Positions 1-10,562 of a DNA stretch of 64,000 bases are shown piece after piece. The translations under genes were made by a program, and so were the position numbers. The first letter of the stretch is position 1. Each line of letters opens with the position of its first letter. The stretch comes from Diphasiastrum complanatum (Eukaryota; Streptophyta; Lycopodiopsida; Lycopodiales; Lycopodiaceae), in NCBI GenBank assembly GCA_029204225.1, contig CM055092.1, forward strand, positions 99,399,460-99,463,459, written 5' to 3'. The notes under the pieces are model-generated. The model did not search any database. It was given only the letters and a program-made list of their open reading frames with translations, and was not told the origin of the DNA.

Positions 1-723
1 TTTTTCTCGAGAATGAGAGTATCTGCCAATAGCAAGATTTCCGAATTCTTCTAATTGTATCGGAAGAAGAGTGCCATCAAATAATTCTTGTACTAATTTG
101 ACATCTTCCTCCGAATCGTTCCTTAATCTGATCTCTCGAAAGAATCGTGCTGAATGCTGTAAATAATTACACTTAGATATACAAATTTTGTACAAAAAAT
201 AAGGTCTTTGCTGCAAATGTGCCGAACTGTCGATAAGAATATGTACACAATAATTTATAAGCACGGGACCTTCGTTCAATCTTGCATGACTGTGTTTGAT
301 TTCTGCAAAAATATTCAGCAAAATTGCGCTCCCAGTCAATGTAGATCTCATATAGTTTCAGGGATACGCCATATTTATATTGATCAGCAAACCCGCATTG
401 TCCGATGCTGCTAGTGTCCGCACGCTCCGTTGGTTTGTACAGTTCGAATTGACAGTGTCGTCTCCAAAATTGTCGTGTTCGATCGTCGACCTCCAAAATT
501 GTAGTTCTTTGATTCGAATATATTCTAAAGCATACATACAGGTTGATCCTATATACAATTCGACTGACCCGAATGGACAGACTTTAAACTTGCCCTGTAG
601 GATTGCCCAGCATAAGCATCCTTTCTGCTCTATGTCTAACTGGTCCCATAACCAGAGAAATTCGTCCTTTTCCCACTCAATTTTCCAATCGTCGAAGGGC
701 AATGCCTACTGTGCCTGGTAGCA
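1..723 (-). pseudogene. Tail of gypsy accessory ORF region, decayed
   Basis: This is the continuation of the accessory ORF described at 724-2660, reading on the minus strand. Two overlapping open stretches (358-702 and 173-496, different frames) carry a Trp- and acid-rich segment (WKIEWEKDEFLWLWDQL), which looks protein-like but is not a family I recognise. The same TTCGAA-rich wording found in the neighbouring gag-pol supports membership of the same element. The window edge cuts the element here, and no 3' LTR is visible. Confidence 0.3.
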
Positions 724-1400
724 TCAAATAATCGACATGCCATTGCAATTCGATGTTAGGTGATGAGGCGTCCATTTCCAAAATTTCTTTGAAAAAACTT
801 TGAAACGTTCAGCACATACCTTCGACTGATTTCTTTTTGTGCGCTTTGCCTTTGGTGGTACTTCTGTCGTTTCATGCGAATGAAGTGTAATCGCGAAGTT
901 CTGATCATCGAGCTGCTGCTTGAAAGTTGTTACTTCTTTTTGCAGGTCTGATATTTGCACTAATGCCTGTGCATACTCCAAATGATCAGCAACTCCCGAA
1001 CAAGCTGTTACAGATTTAAGTTCGTTGACAGCTGTTCGATTGTGTCCCAGAGCCTTTGTATATTCGGTATGTGCATCTGGCCCGGTACAACCTCCGATTG
1101 CCGACAACTCCTTCAGCTCTGCTAACTCCTCTTCGAGTAGAGCTTTGTCGTCTTCGAGGGGTTGCAGAAAATCGATGCGAAAATTTTCGAGCATCTGATC
1201 TCGAAGTGTATTCAGCTTCATAGGATCAATTTGTGCAGTACCCGAAGTGCTGCATAGTGTAAGGCAGTTTCTGCCTTTATTTTCTTCAGGGCAGATTCTT
1301 GAAGTGATATCTGCAACTTTTCATTAGCAGATTTGACCTTCTCATGCTCCCATCTGCAAAGCATGAAAGAATCTCTGCACTTCTGCAAATTTGGCATCAA
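724..1400 (-). pseudogene. Accessory ORF, coiled-coil and basic segment
   Basis: Two minus-strand open stretches (1400-1218 and 1221-724) overlap by four bases in different frames, so a frameshift separates them. Together they encode a helical, Glu/Lys/Leu-rich protein: a heptad-like segment with KALLEEELAELKEL, a second helical block with ISDLQKEVTTFKQQLDDQ, and then a basic cluster PPKAKRTKRNQSK that could act as a nuclear localisation signal. I read this as the coiled-coil half of an extra ORF lying downstream of integrase in the gypsy element. No enzymatic motif is visible. The function is unknown; a structural or Gag-like role is only a guess. Confidence 0.4.
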
Positions 1401-1478
1401 TCGCCTTGTTTGTCGCTTTCAAAGAATCATTTTCGTGGGTCAAATGGTTGAACTTGTCGACCCAATGATTGATTTCGC

Positions 1479-1949
1479 TCAAGCAACTTCGCGGTTGTCT
1501 GCTTCGAGCGTTTCGATTCGAGTCTTCGACTCGTCGATTTTCTCTTTCATCTCATCTGATGTTTTGAATAATTGCATCATTCCTCGTTGGATATTCATAT
1601 CATACCTTCGAACTTCTTGTATGATTTGTCTGGCCCCCTCAGAAAGATCACCCAACCCTTGATTCTGAAATGCATTAGGGTCTTCTTCTGATTTGGTGGT
1701 GTCTTCATCCGCAGCTTTACTTTTGTCCTGCCCCGGTTCTGTAATAATTTCGAGAGATGGTGGGCTCGGACTCTCCTGCGAATGAGCTTGTGCAGCACTG
1801 TCGTCCTGCATAGGCTCAGTTTGTGAAGCTTCATATCTTACTGGTTCTGAGCCAGTGCTAGGCTCCTTTTGAGTTGCTTCCTCTGTGATTTCCATGGCTG
1901 TTGCTGCAATACTTGGAGTAGCTGACTGCAGAAGGCTTGAGAAATCCAC
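1479..1949 (-). pseudogene. Accessory ORF, acidic linker and start of coiled coil
   Basis: This open stretch of 156 codons is in the same frame as the segments at 2660-2337 and 1400-1218, so all three are parts of one broken reading frame. The first 100 residues are rich in Ser, Glu, Pro, Thr and Gln (disordered, acidic). The last third is helical, with DEMKEKIDESKTRIETLEAD typical of a coiled coil. Stop codons separate it from its neighbours on both sides. It lies downstream of the integrase end at 3091, the position where some plant gypsy elements carry an env-like or other extra ORF. I see no signal peptide or membrane segment to support an envelope. Confidence 0.4.
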
Positions 1950-2660
1950 CTTTGTTGTCGGAACCAGTCTGCCGACTAAGCTATTCTACTCGGCTTCCGT
2001 TAGAATTCCAAGATATTCACAGAGTCGAGAGATATGAGCTCCGACTACTGTGAATTTTTTGTGCTTGACCCACCTCAGAAAAGCTTTGAAGACAATCAGG
2101 CCGAAACAGACGGGATTTCCCTCAAGCGCATCCAGTAAGTAGCCAAAGTTCTGTACTGAAATAGTTGCATCAGCATCAGTGATGAACAGGACTTGATTGG
2201 CATACTTACAAAGCAGCTTCAGCTGAGTGTCCCTTCGTCATCGAGATTTTGTATCCCTTGCCTGGGGACATAGCAGTTTGCTAGGAAGTATTTTGTTTCC
2301 TCCACAGCATCCTTGGAAGTTGAATTACAGACTCCATCAGTCGGTAATCCCAAGGGCTGTAGAGAAAATTCTTTCATTGATCAAGCAGGCGGTGTTGCGC
2401 AGTTTGACCTTGAAATCAACATCAGTGACTTCGTGAATAGAATTCACGAATTCTTCACTGACGTTGGTTAGCACAATAGAGGGGTCCACCTTCATGTTAC
2501 CCAACCGGCAACGGTCCAACAAGGACTGAATCGACGCCAGCCGAATAGAGGCGCGAACCTTCCATGATATGGCGCTGCTTGAACTCGTATCCATATTTGT
2601 CGGATGGTTGTGTGCAAGAATCGCAATCGTAGAAGAGGAAAATGGATCGCAAGTAAGCAC
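1950..2660 (-). pseudogene. Accessory ORF, N-terminal part with stops
   Basis: The open part 2660-2337 encodes 107 residues. Beyond the first stop the same frame continues with about four more stops down to 1950 and still reads as protein, including a helical stretch around VFKAFLRWVKHKKF. I interpret this as the N-terminal globular part of the accessory protein. The coding style (many TTCGAA-like words) matches the gag-pol upstream. No known domain is recognised. The start at 2660 is arbitrary because the first ATG of the original gene cannot be decided. Confidence 0.3.
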
Positions 2661-2876
2661 AAAGGAAAATTTGAAAGTGTAAGAGTAAAAAATTAGAAGG
2701 TAAGGGGTTTATGGTAACAAAGGATGGAAGAAGAGGATGGTGACGTGGCATAGTTGATTTGACAACTGTAAACCTATACTTAAGGCGGTATCTAACAAAA
2801 TCTTCATGACGGCGGTGAAAGTTAACATGATAAGTATCTTAAGACCGTTTGAATTTAAGAGAGTAATAAATGAGTA

Positions 2877-2985
2877 ATTAAGTCGATAAGTAAATAAATA
2901 AATAAACAAATAAAAATAAATAAATAAATAAGTAATATAAATAAATAAATAAAAATAAAAAATAAATAAATATTAATAAATACGC
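2877..2985. repeat. (AAAT)n-type low-complexity tract
   Basis: An irregular run of AAAT/AAATA units of about 100 bp between the integrase end and the accessory ORF. Confidence 0.85.
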
Positions 2986-2999
2986 AAATAAGACTCGAA

Positions 3000-3088
3000 T
3001 GATGTTTGGATGATAGTATTCGAAGGATGTTCGGGTGGTATTCGAATGAATGATCGGATGATATTCGAATGAATGATCGGATGATATT
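3000..3088. repeat. Short minisatellite, about 23-bp unit
   Basis: Repeats of the motif GAATGATCGGATGATATTCG, with two nearly perfect consecutive copies and more diverged ones to the left. It lies just beyond the integrase stop codon. Confidence 0.6.
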
Positions 3089-3090
3089 CG

Positions 3091-5152
3091 TTAAATAAAA
3101 TATTTCTTGAGTCTGGAGCCGTTAATACGTGTAGGTAGGAGTTCTCCTTCGAGTGACTCAAGTTGTACCGAACCATTCTCGAATACTTCGATTACTTTGT
3201 ACGGTCCCAACCATTTCATATGAAGTTTTCCTGGAAACTTTTGGTGACGACTATCATAAACAAGGGCAAAGTCATTGGTCTTAAGATCGCAGATCTTAAG
3301 TGTAAAATCATATTTAATCTTTCGTTGCTCCTGAATTTTCTTTGTAAGTTCGAGTGAACGTGTTCGAGCTTCCGAAAGTTCTTCGATAATCAATAACCGT
3401 TCGTTGGTACAGTCTGCCTCTGTCCGTTCTGCTTGTATTCGGAAGGTAGGTATTTCAAATTCGATAGGCAGGATTGGATGCATTCCGTACGTAAGATAAT
3501 AAGGAGTCTGTTGAGTAGTGATCTTTTCAGTGTTTCTATATGCCCAGAGAACAGAGGGTAACTTTTGATCCCAGTCTGTAGCATGTGCAACAGAAATTTT
3601 ATTAAGGATCTTACATAATATGCCATTTGCTCTCTCTGTTAACCCATTAGCTTTCGGATTATAAGGTGTTGTCTTCCTATGTTTGATCTGGAAATAATTT
3701 GTCAGGTGTCGAATTGTTTCATTCAGAAAGTGTGTTCCTCGATCACTGACAAGTTCTAAAGGACAACCATATCGTGTAATAATAGATTTGAAAAGAAAAG
3801 CTGCGACAGTCTTCGAGTCGTTTCGTTTCGTTCCTTCAGCTTCCACATTCTTTGTCGCATAATCCTTTGCTACCAAGATATATCGACACTTGGTGTGTCG
3901 GGTTACTGGTTTGATTGGCCCGACAAAGTCGATCCCCCATTTTTCGAATGGTGCGAGCGGTAAAATTGGTGTCAATGGCCAATTCATTGCTTTTGTTGGT
4001 TTACCAGACCTTTGGCATGGATCACAAGATCGAATATAGATAGAGACATCTTTAAACATAGTAGGCCACCAATACTTGGCATTTAATATCTTTTTAACAG
4101 TGTTTTTGAGGGCAAAGTGACCTCCGGCATCTTCCGAATGTAAGTCTTGGATGACTTTTGAAATTTGTTCGGCTTCAAGACACCTTCTTAATTGATTATC
4201 AGCACCAAGTTTATACAGGATATTATTGATAATTGTATATGGTGCAACTTTGTATTGAAACACTGTTTTCTTCTCCAAGTCATATCCATCAGGATATATC
4301 TGATCTTTGAGATAATCAATAATATCAGAATAAAAAGAATTCGATGAAGATAACTCGAACAAATTTTCATCTGGGAAATCGTCATTCAATGGGTTTTCAA
4401 TTTTTCCAGTGCTTATTCGTGAAAGGTAATCCGCATTGGTATGGTATTTCCCTTGGCGAAGTTCAACTGTATAAGTGAATTCTTGTAATAACAGAACCCA
4501 GCGAGCTATTTGTCCTGATAAATCTGGTTTGTTTACTAGATATTTCAGAGCATAGTGATCCACATGGAAAATAAAAGCATACCCCAGCAAATAATGCCGA
4601 AATTTCTTGACTGTAAATATCATTCCAAGTGCTTCTCGTTCTGTCGCCGAATAATTCTTCTCCGAAGAACTGAGTTGTCGACTAGCATAATATATTGGAT
4701 ATTCTTTCTTCCGTTCGTCCTTCTGGCTTAGACATACACCAATAGCGAATGCTGACACATCCACATAACAATGAAATATAATTGACCAATTAGGTGGTCT
4801 TAAGATCGGTGCATTGATCAGTTTCTGTTTGAGATTTTCGAAAGCTTTTTGGTGTTCTTCTGTCCAAAGATACACCACTTCTTTCTTTAATAATTGAGTA
4901 AGTGCTGCAGATATTGAGGCATGATTCTGGATAAACCTTCGATAATAACCGACATGTCCCAAAAAGGCTCCAAGTTCGCGAAGATTTGTTGGTATAAGCA
5001 AATTCCGTATTACTTCGACTTTATCTTTGTCGACCTCGATCCCTCGATTGGATATTCTGTGTCCTAGAAGAATGCCTTCTCTCATTCCGAAGAAACATTT
5101 TTCGGGATGGAGTGACAGACAAGTGTCTCGACACTTGTGTAAGGTTAGCTTC
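3091..5152 (-). pseudogene. Ty3/gypsy pol 3' half: RT end, RNase H, integrase
   Basis: This frame encodes the C-terminal half of a gypsy polyprotein. The open frame runs on to 5289, but the first 45 codons are antisense LTR; true pol begins near 5152. Visible in order: the RT tail with HPEKCFFG and GHRIS (about 5100-5040); RNase H with YVDVSAFAIGV, ATEREALG and HVDHYAL (about 4775-4546); the integrase HHCC zinc finger ending in CDPCQ (about 4140-4014); and the integrase core with GIDFVGP, SDRGTHF and GLTERANG, supplying the D, D and E catalytic residues (about 3935-3625). It ends in KKYFI and a TAA. The frame is uninterrupted but has lost its 5' half: the finger/palm of RT, protease and gag are found only in the palindrome next door. 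Confidence 0.9.
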
Positions 5153-6371
5153 TGTGAAGATGTGTATTTATTAAACAACGAATATACATCCGAATGAAGC
5201 AATATATATTCACATAAGAAGACAAGAGCTGGATACATATATAATGAAGGGACCTGCCTATATTTTTCGCGACATACTAAATATCGCATATAAAGGACAA
5301 GTCCTCAGCAATGAAGCGACATCTACAACAACCCTTAAATAAAGACACTTACATGAAACGACTCGATTCGAATCGACAATTCTAACTATAGTAATCTAAA
5401 CTCAGGGTTAGATACATCTTTGCGGTATAATCTACATATGTGTCAGATATATATTGGTTAACCTTATTCAGTAAAGTGACACGCCTCTAATTTATAAAGA
5501 CGTGATTGTTCGCTCTGAAGATGATAAAGAGAAGACACGATTCAGTCTTACTCACCAGGAGATATAGTTTATGTATTCGCTGAGAGATAAAAGTTTATGT
5601 ACTTGTGAGAGATCTTCTGAAGTACTCTAACAATCTTTCTTATATAAATCTATCTCTGGTCAGACAGTTGCATAAGTACATTACAGTCTATGTTGTGTAT
5701 CCGTAAAAGTGTTCTAACGAACTGTCTTAAAACTAACTTATTCGTTCATTCGAATATTTGTTTGACACTCGAATACTTGTTCGATACCCGAATAACGTTT
5801 ATCATCAGAAGTCTATCTCAGTCATCGATAGAAAAGTATGTATACAACTGAATTGATAGTCCCTGTCTGAAGAATTGAGATAAGATATCTGTATTCTGAA
5901 TATCTCCGAACATATGTTTCTAACATATTCGAAGATTATACAAGAGATTTAACTCTGAGGAGAACACTAGTTGTTGAGGACTACTGTTTAACTTTTGTTA
6001 ATCCAAGAATAAGATTAACTTATGATCACTGATGAACGAATACATCGAAATCAATCCGAATTCTTGCCGACACCTTAATCAGATAGAGTGGAGTACATTC
6101 GTACTACTCTGATAACAATTCTCCTGTAGAACGCCAATTCTTCGATTCGAAAGAGAAGACTGATATTCCGATTTTAAATATTCATTTATCCATTAAGTAA
6201 TCCAGGTTACTTAACCCAAATGTCTGTTTGACAACCAGACTAATTCTCCGTTTTATATCATACGAATAAGTCAGAACAATATCAACATTATACCATAAAG
6301 AAGCTATCCTCTTGGCGATTCGACATTAAATACTACAAAACTATACCAAATACAATTGGTTTTCCACGACA
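5153..6371 (+). repeat. Gypsy LTR, left palindrome arm
   Basis: Starts TGTGAAGATG and ends in CGACA, giving the usual TG...CA ends; about 1.22 kb. The inner end is set by comparison with the old family member at 27532-28508, where the sequence up to GCGACA is also conserved. A TATATAAA box lies at 5641-5648 in the sense of the LTR. Its mirror copy is 13544-14762. Confidence 0.8.
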
Positions 6372-6387
6372 TAAAAAAACCAAATTT

Positions 6388-6404
6388 TGGCGCCGTTGCC
6401 GGGA
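6388..6404 (+). promoter_or_regulatory. Primer binding site, tRNA-Asp type (left arm)
   Basis: TGGCGCCGTTGCCGGGA matches the complement of the 3' end of plant tRNA-Asp, apart from one missing G in the G run. It lies 16 bp inside the LTR end. The tRNA-Asp PBS is usual for the Athila lineage of plant gypsy elements; the lineage assignment is not proven by this alone. Confidence 0.85.
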
Positions 6405-6462
6405 TAGCCAAAAACAAACATGTTGATATAAAACTGACAAAATCATCGTCATTAATAAGTAT

Positions 6463-9400
6463 ATGTCAGACAGAGCTTCCCGACTCGAAAGATATCGAAA
6501 GATTCGAGAAGATTTTTTCAGAAATTTATCTGGAAGTTCTGATAGAGCTGAAACTTATTCGGATTTGTTAAAACCAGTTGCCAAACTAAAACCGAATATG
6601 GAAGGCCCTGCACCCCGACTTTCTTCAATTTCGAAGATCAGATACGATTATTTCAAAGGAACAACCTCAGATGATGCGGACAATTATGTTTCGCAGTTCG
6701 AATCAATTGCGAACGCGAATAATGAAGGTTCGGAGGCGGACAAACTGAGGATTTTTCCTGGTCTTCTCAGAAAACAAGCACGCATATGGTACAGCCAAGT
6801 CGAACCAGGACGAGTGGCTACCTGGTTGCTGCTGAAAGATGCGTTTCTACACCAATTTAGAGAAATTGGTTATTCATCCAGAGTACTCGGCAGACTCAAC
6901 AACATAGAGAAGAAGAGTCGAGAATCTCTGAGAAGGTATACTTGTAAGGTCAAGAATCTTATTGGAAAACTAACTGGAGTATACCCCGTTGCGATGCAGA
7001 TTGAATGGTTTCTGTCAGGTTTACCACCGAGTATAAATCGATACTGCAGACAAGGTGATACGACTACCTTAGCAGCAGTCATTGCAAGTGCTGAAAACTA
7101 TGAGACTTCTAAGCTTGCTCAGAAGAGAAAATCAACTAGACGAAGTCGAAAGTCTAAGCATGTTTCCAGTGGCAGTGAAGAGGATTCGAAGTCTGAATCC
7201 AGTTCCAGTTCCTCCAGTTCAGAATCCGAATTACACGACTCATCCGACTCTGAGACTGATGAGAGAGAACGAAGTAGTAAACGAAAACCCAAACGAAAGG
7301 ACGATAAAAATTCGGAGATGAAGCCAACAACATCAAAGGTCGAAAAGATTTGGAGGAGAGATCTTGCAGATATTAACAAAAGATTCAACGATCTAAAAGT
7401 TCAGATTTCAGAGGTTGCTGACAAGAGACCGAAATCATCTTCTTCCAATTCAGGACTATGGTGTACGAGGTGCGGTGCATCAGGACATTCGAAGGAAGAT
7501 TGCAGAACAGTGAATATATCTTACGTTGAAGATCCAACACATGAGGTGCTGTTTATTTTTCAGAATAATGATACAACAACAAATTTTGTTCAAGGCACGA
7601 CTACACCGTTCCAGCAATCCAAACCCAAATTCGGACCGAAAAGATATAATCCACCCGAATTTGTAACATCAACAACAAAGACTTCGAATTTTCCAAGACC
7701 AATTTCGGGCAATTGTTACAATTGTGGAGAACCAGGACATTTTTCACCAGACTGTCCGCAACCACGGAAGCCAATTGGGTATGTACCTCTCTGTTCGAAT
7801 TGTAAAGAACCAGGCCACAAATATCCTGATTGTCCCCAACCACAGAGGCCAAGACCTAAATACCAGTATGTAGCGACACCTGCTGCAATGGTAGACTCGA
7901 AAGGAAAAGTTTCGGCAGATGCGGTTATACAAAAAATTGACCTTGTGGAAAACCAATCAACGAGGACAACTGACCAATCTTGGCCAAGTGATATGGAAAC
8001 AATATTCAAAGTAAATACGAGGAGTTCTTCGAAAGATGACTCGAAAACCAACTCGAAAGGTTCCTCGAAGAAACGCAGAAAATCATCTAAGAAGAAGGGA
8101 ACGAATAAATCCCTAACAAAAGAAGATATTAAAGATGATCCCGACTATGATCGAAATGCTAAAAATTTGTTTTCAAAAGATATATCTATAGAAGCGAAAG
8201 AAATAATTGAAGAAGAACTACAAAGAGCAGCTACAGAAAGGAAAGTCAAATTCGAAGACGGGAACGAATCAATTCATAAAACCAAACTGTCGGAAGCCAT
8301 GATTGACAAGCCGATATCGAAGACGAAAGATTATGATATCGTAACTGATATTGGTTTTCTTCGTCCAAATATCACATTCGAACAATTGTTGGCAGACAAT
8401 ACTTACTATCGCAGGCAGTTAAAAGGACTTTCTACTCCAAAGAAGAAGAAAAGAAATCCCTTGCCAGAATTAGGAGTATTATCTATTGATTTGGGAGATC
8501 TTGGCGCACCGGAAATCGACATTACTATTAAGGGATGCTTAATCGAACATGTGCCGATTGATTCAGGTTCCAGCGTCAATATTATTATTGAAGAAACTGC
8601 TCACGCTCTGGGTTTGACAGATATTCGACCAACCAACCGAAATATCAAGTTGGCAGACTCAACACGACGAAAGCCTGTCGGAGAGCTGGAGAATGTTACT
8701 GTGTATATACAAGCCAAGCCTTTTACCATGAATTTTATTGTTATCAAACCAATGGGTTTGCCTTCTTACTCTGTGCTAATCGGAAGGCCGTGGCTGTATC
8801 AGTCAAATGCTAGTGTTCATTGGAAGTCTAGGGAATTAAGATTTCAAACTGGCGAGACCAATAATCGTGGAAAACCAGCAGAGGAGATCATTACCTGGAA
8901 TAAAGATAGATACGAAGGCGAAACTCCTATGACCGACACTAGCTATACTTCGGAAAATTCTTCTTATGCACTAAATATCTTCTCTAATGTTTCAGATGTC
9001 GAAGTTAAATTTTTCGAATGCTATGAGAATGATAACAAATCAGATAATGCAGAAGAATTCATCGATGTTTGCAACACAGAACTAGATGAACTAGTTATTA
9101 TTGAAGACGAATCAACAGATTCGTACGAATCGGACGACTCGGACGAATCAGACGAAGAAATTGAAAATAAGAATCAGTCTGTCGACACGAACATATCTAT
9201 GGAGACAGCAATGCGCGAAATTCATGGATATTCAAAGTCTAGTATGACAGAAGGTATGATTTTACCTGATTCAACAGAGCAAATTGAACTTGCACCGGGC
9301 AGATGTGTCCATGTTGCAAAGTCCTTGGGAGAAACTGAGTTATCTAAATACACTGAATTGCTTAAAGAGTATCAGGACGTCTTTGCATGGTCGCTTGATG

Positions 9401-9999
9401 ACTTAAAAGGAATTCCTGCCGAATATGGTGAACATCGAATTGATGTAAAGGAGAACGCTATTCCTGTTCGTCAGAGACAGTATCGACTTAATCCAAAGTA
9501 CTCTTTAATGGTAAAAGACGAACTCAACAAATATCTAAAAGCAGGAATTATTTATCATGTCTTAAGTAGCGAATGGGTGTCACCTATTGTGGTAGTACCA
9601 AAGAAGAAAACTGGCAAGATTCGTATATGCCAGGACTTTCGAAAGCTCAATGCAGCTACACAGAAAGATCATCATCCGTTACCATTCACTGATTCTATTC
9701 TGGATCAGGTAGCTGGACAAGAACGATATAGTTTCTGTGATGGTTTTTCAGGCTATAATCAAGTTAGAATGCGGAAGGAGGATAAAGCGAAAACCACATT
9801 CACCACCGATTGGGGCACTTATGCCTACAATAGAATGCCCTTTGGTCTCTGTAATGCGCCGGCGACTTTTCAACGAATTATGATGCTGATTTTTGCCGCG
9901 TTTTTACGATTTTTTCTCGAAATATTTATTGACGACTTCTGTGTATATAGCGATAGCAAATCTCATATCCAGAAACTGAAGCTGTCGTGGAAAAACTGA
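6463..9999 (+). pseudogene. Gypsy gag-protease-RT, truncated in RT (left arm)
   Basis: An open frame of 1,178 codons. The capsid-type gag domain lies around residues 55-210, followed by a Ser/Glu/Lys-rich linker. Three CCHC zinc knuckles begin at about residues 334, 418 and 444. The aspartic protease active site is PIDSGSS near residue 700, followed by a long acidic linker. RT starts near residue 965 and includes the catalytic box FIDD at 1155-1158. The natural RT sequence ends a few codons after SDSKSHIQKL, where the frame runs into the palindrome centre and stops at 9999. The RT thumb, RNase H and integrase are therefore absent downstream; the matching continuation is on the opposite strand at 5152-3091. 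The ATG at 6463 is chosen because both arms share it, 75 bp after the PBS start. Confidence 0.92.
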
Positions 10000-10003
10000 A
10001 GCT
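9911..10003. other. Palindrome centre (spacer) with 20-bp duplication
   Basis: This 93-bp unpaired spacer carries the RT segment from after FLR through the FIDD box to QKL. It ends in a short direct duplication: units 9973-9992 and 9993-10012 both start AAACTGAAGCT and differ at three positions. The second unit crosses into the right arm, so the arm boundary lies inside the duplication. Confidence 0.8.
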
Positions 10004-10556
10004 ATCGTAAAAATGCGGCAAAAATCAGCATCATAATTCGTTGAAAAGTCGCCGGCGCATTACAGAGACCAAAGGGCATTCTATTGTAGGCATAAGTGCC
10101 CCAATCGGTGGTGAATGTAATTTTCGCTTTATCCTCCTTCCGCATTCTAACTTGATTATAGCCTGAAAAACCATCACAGAAACTATATCGTTCTTGTCCA
10201 GCTACCTGATCCAGAATAGAATCAGTGAATGGTAACGGATGATGATCTTTCTGTGTAGCTGCATTGAGCTTTCGAAAGTCCTGGCATATACGAATCTTGC
10301 CAGTCTTCTTCTTTGGTACTACCACAATAGGTGACACCCATTCACTACTTAAGACAGGATAAATAATTCCTGCTTTTAGATATTTGTTGAGTTCGTCTTT
10401 TACCATTAAAGAGTACTTTGGATTAAGTCGATACTGTCTCTGACGAACAGGAATAGCGTTCTCCTTTACATCAATTCGATGTTCACCATATTCGGCAGGA
10501 ATTCCTTTTAAGTCATCAAGCGACCATGCAAAGACGTCCTGATACTCTTTAAGCAA
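10002..10556 (-). pseudogene. Gypsy RT fragment (right arm)
   Basis: 184 codons homologous to the RT start of the left arm, ending at AAFLR followed by a stop. It contains the finger and palm segments (the KKKTGKIRICQDFR and YNRMPFGLCNAPATF motifs) but stops before the FIDD catalytic box, which exists only once, in the spacer. It is the same reading frame as 10563-13451, separated by a single nonsense change. Confidence 0.9.
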
Positions 10557-10562
10557 TTCAGT

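Noticed and set aside
1-2660. Envelope gene of an Athila-like element
   Set aside because: No signal peptide, transmembrane segment or cysteine-rich ectodomain is visible; the coiled coil and acidic linker are not specific to envelope proteins.
6356-6571. 71-codon frame overlapping PBS and gag start
   Set aside because: It runs through the PBS and leader in a different frame from gag, so it is a shadow.
7119-8051. Several antisense open frames across the left gag (and their mirrors at 11863-12795)
   Set aside because: They are complements of the Ser/Glu-rich linker and zinc-knuckle region of gag. They occur in both arms only because the arms are copies, and they contain no independent motif.
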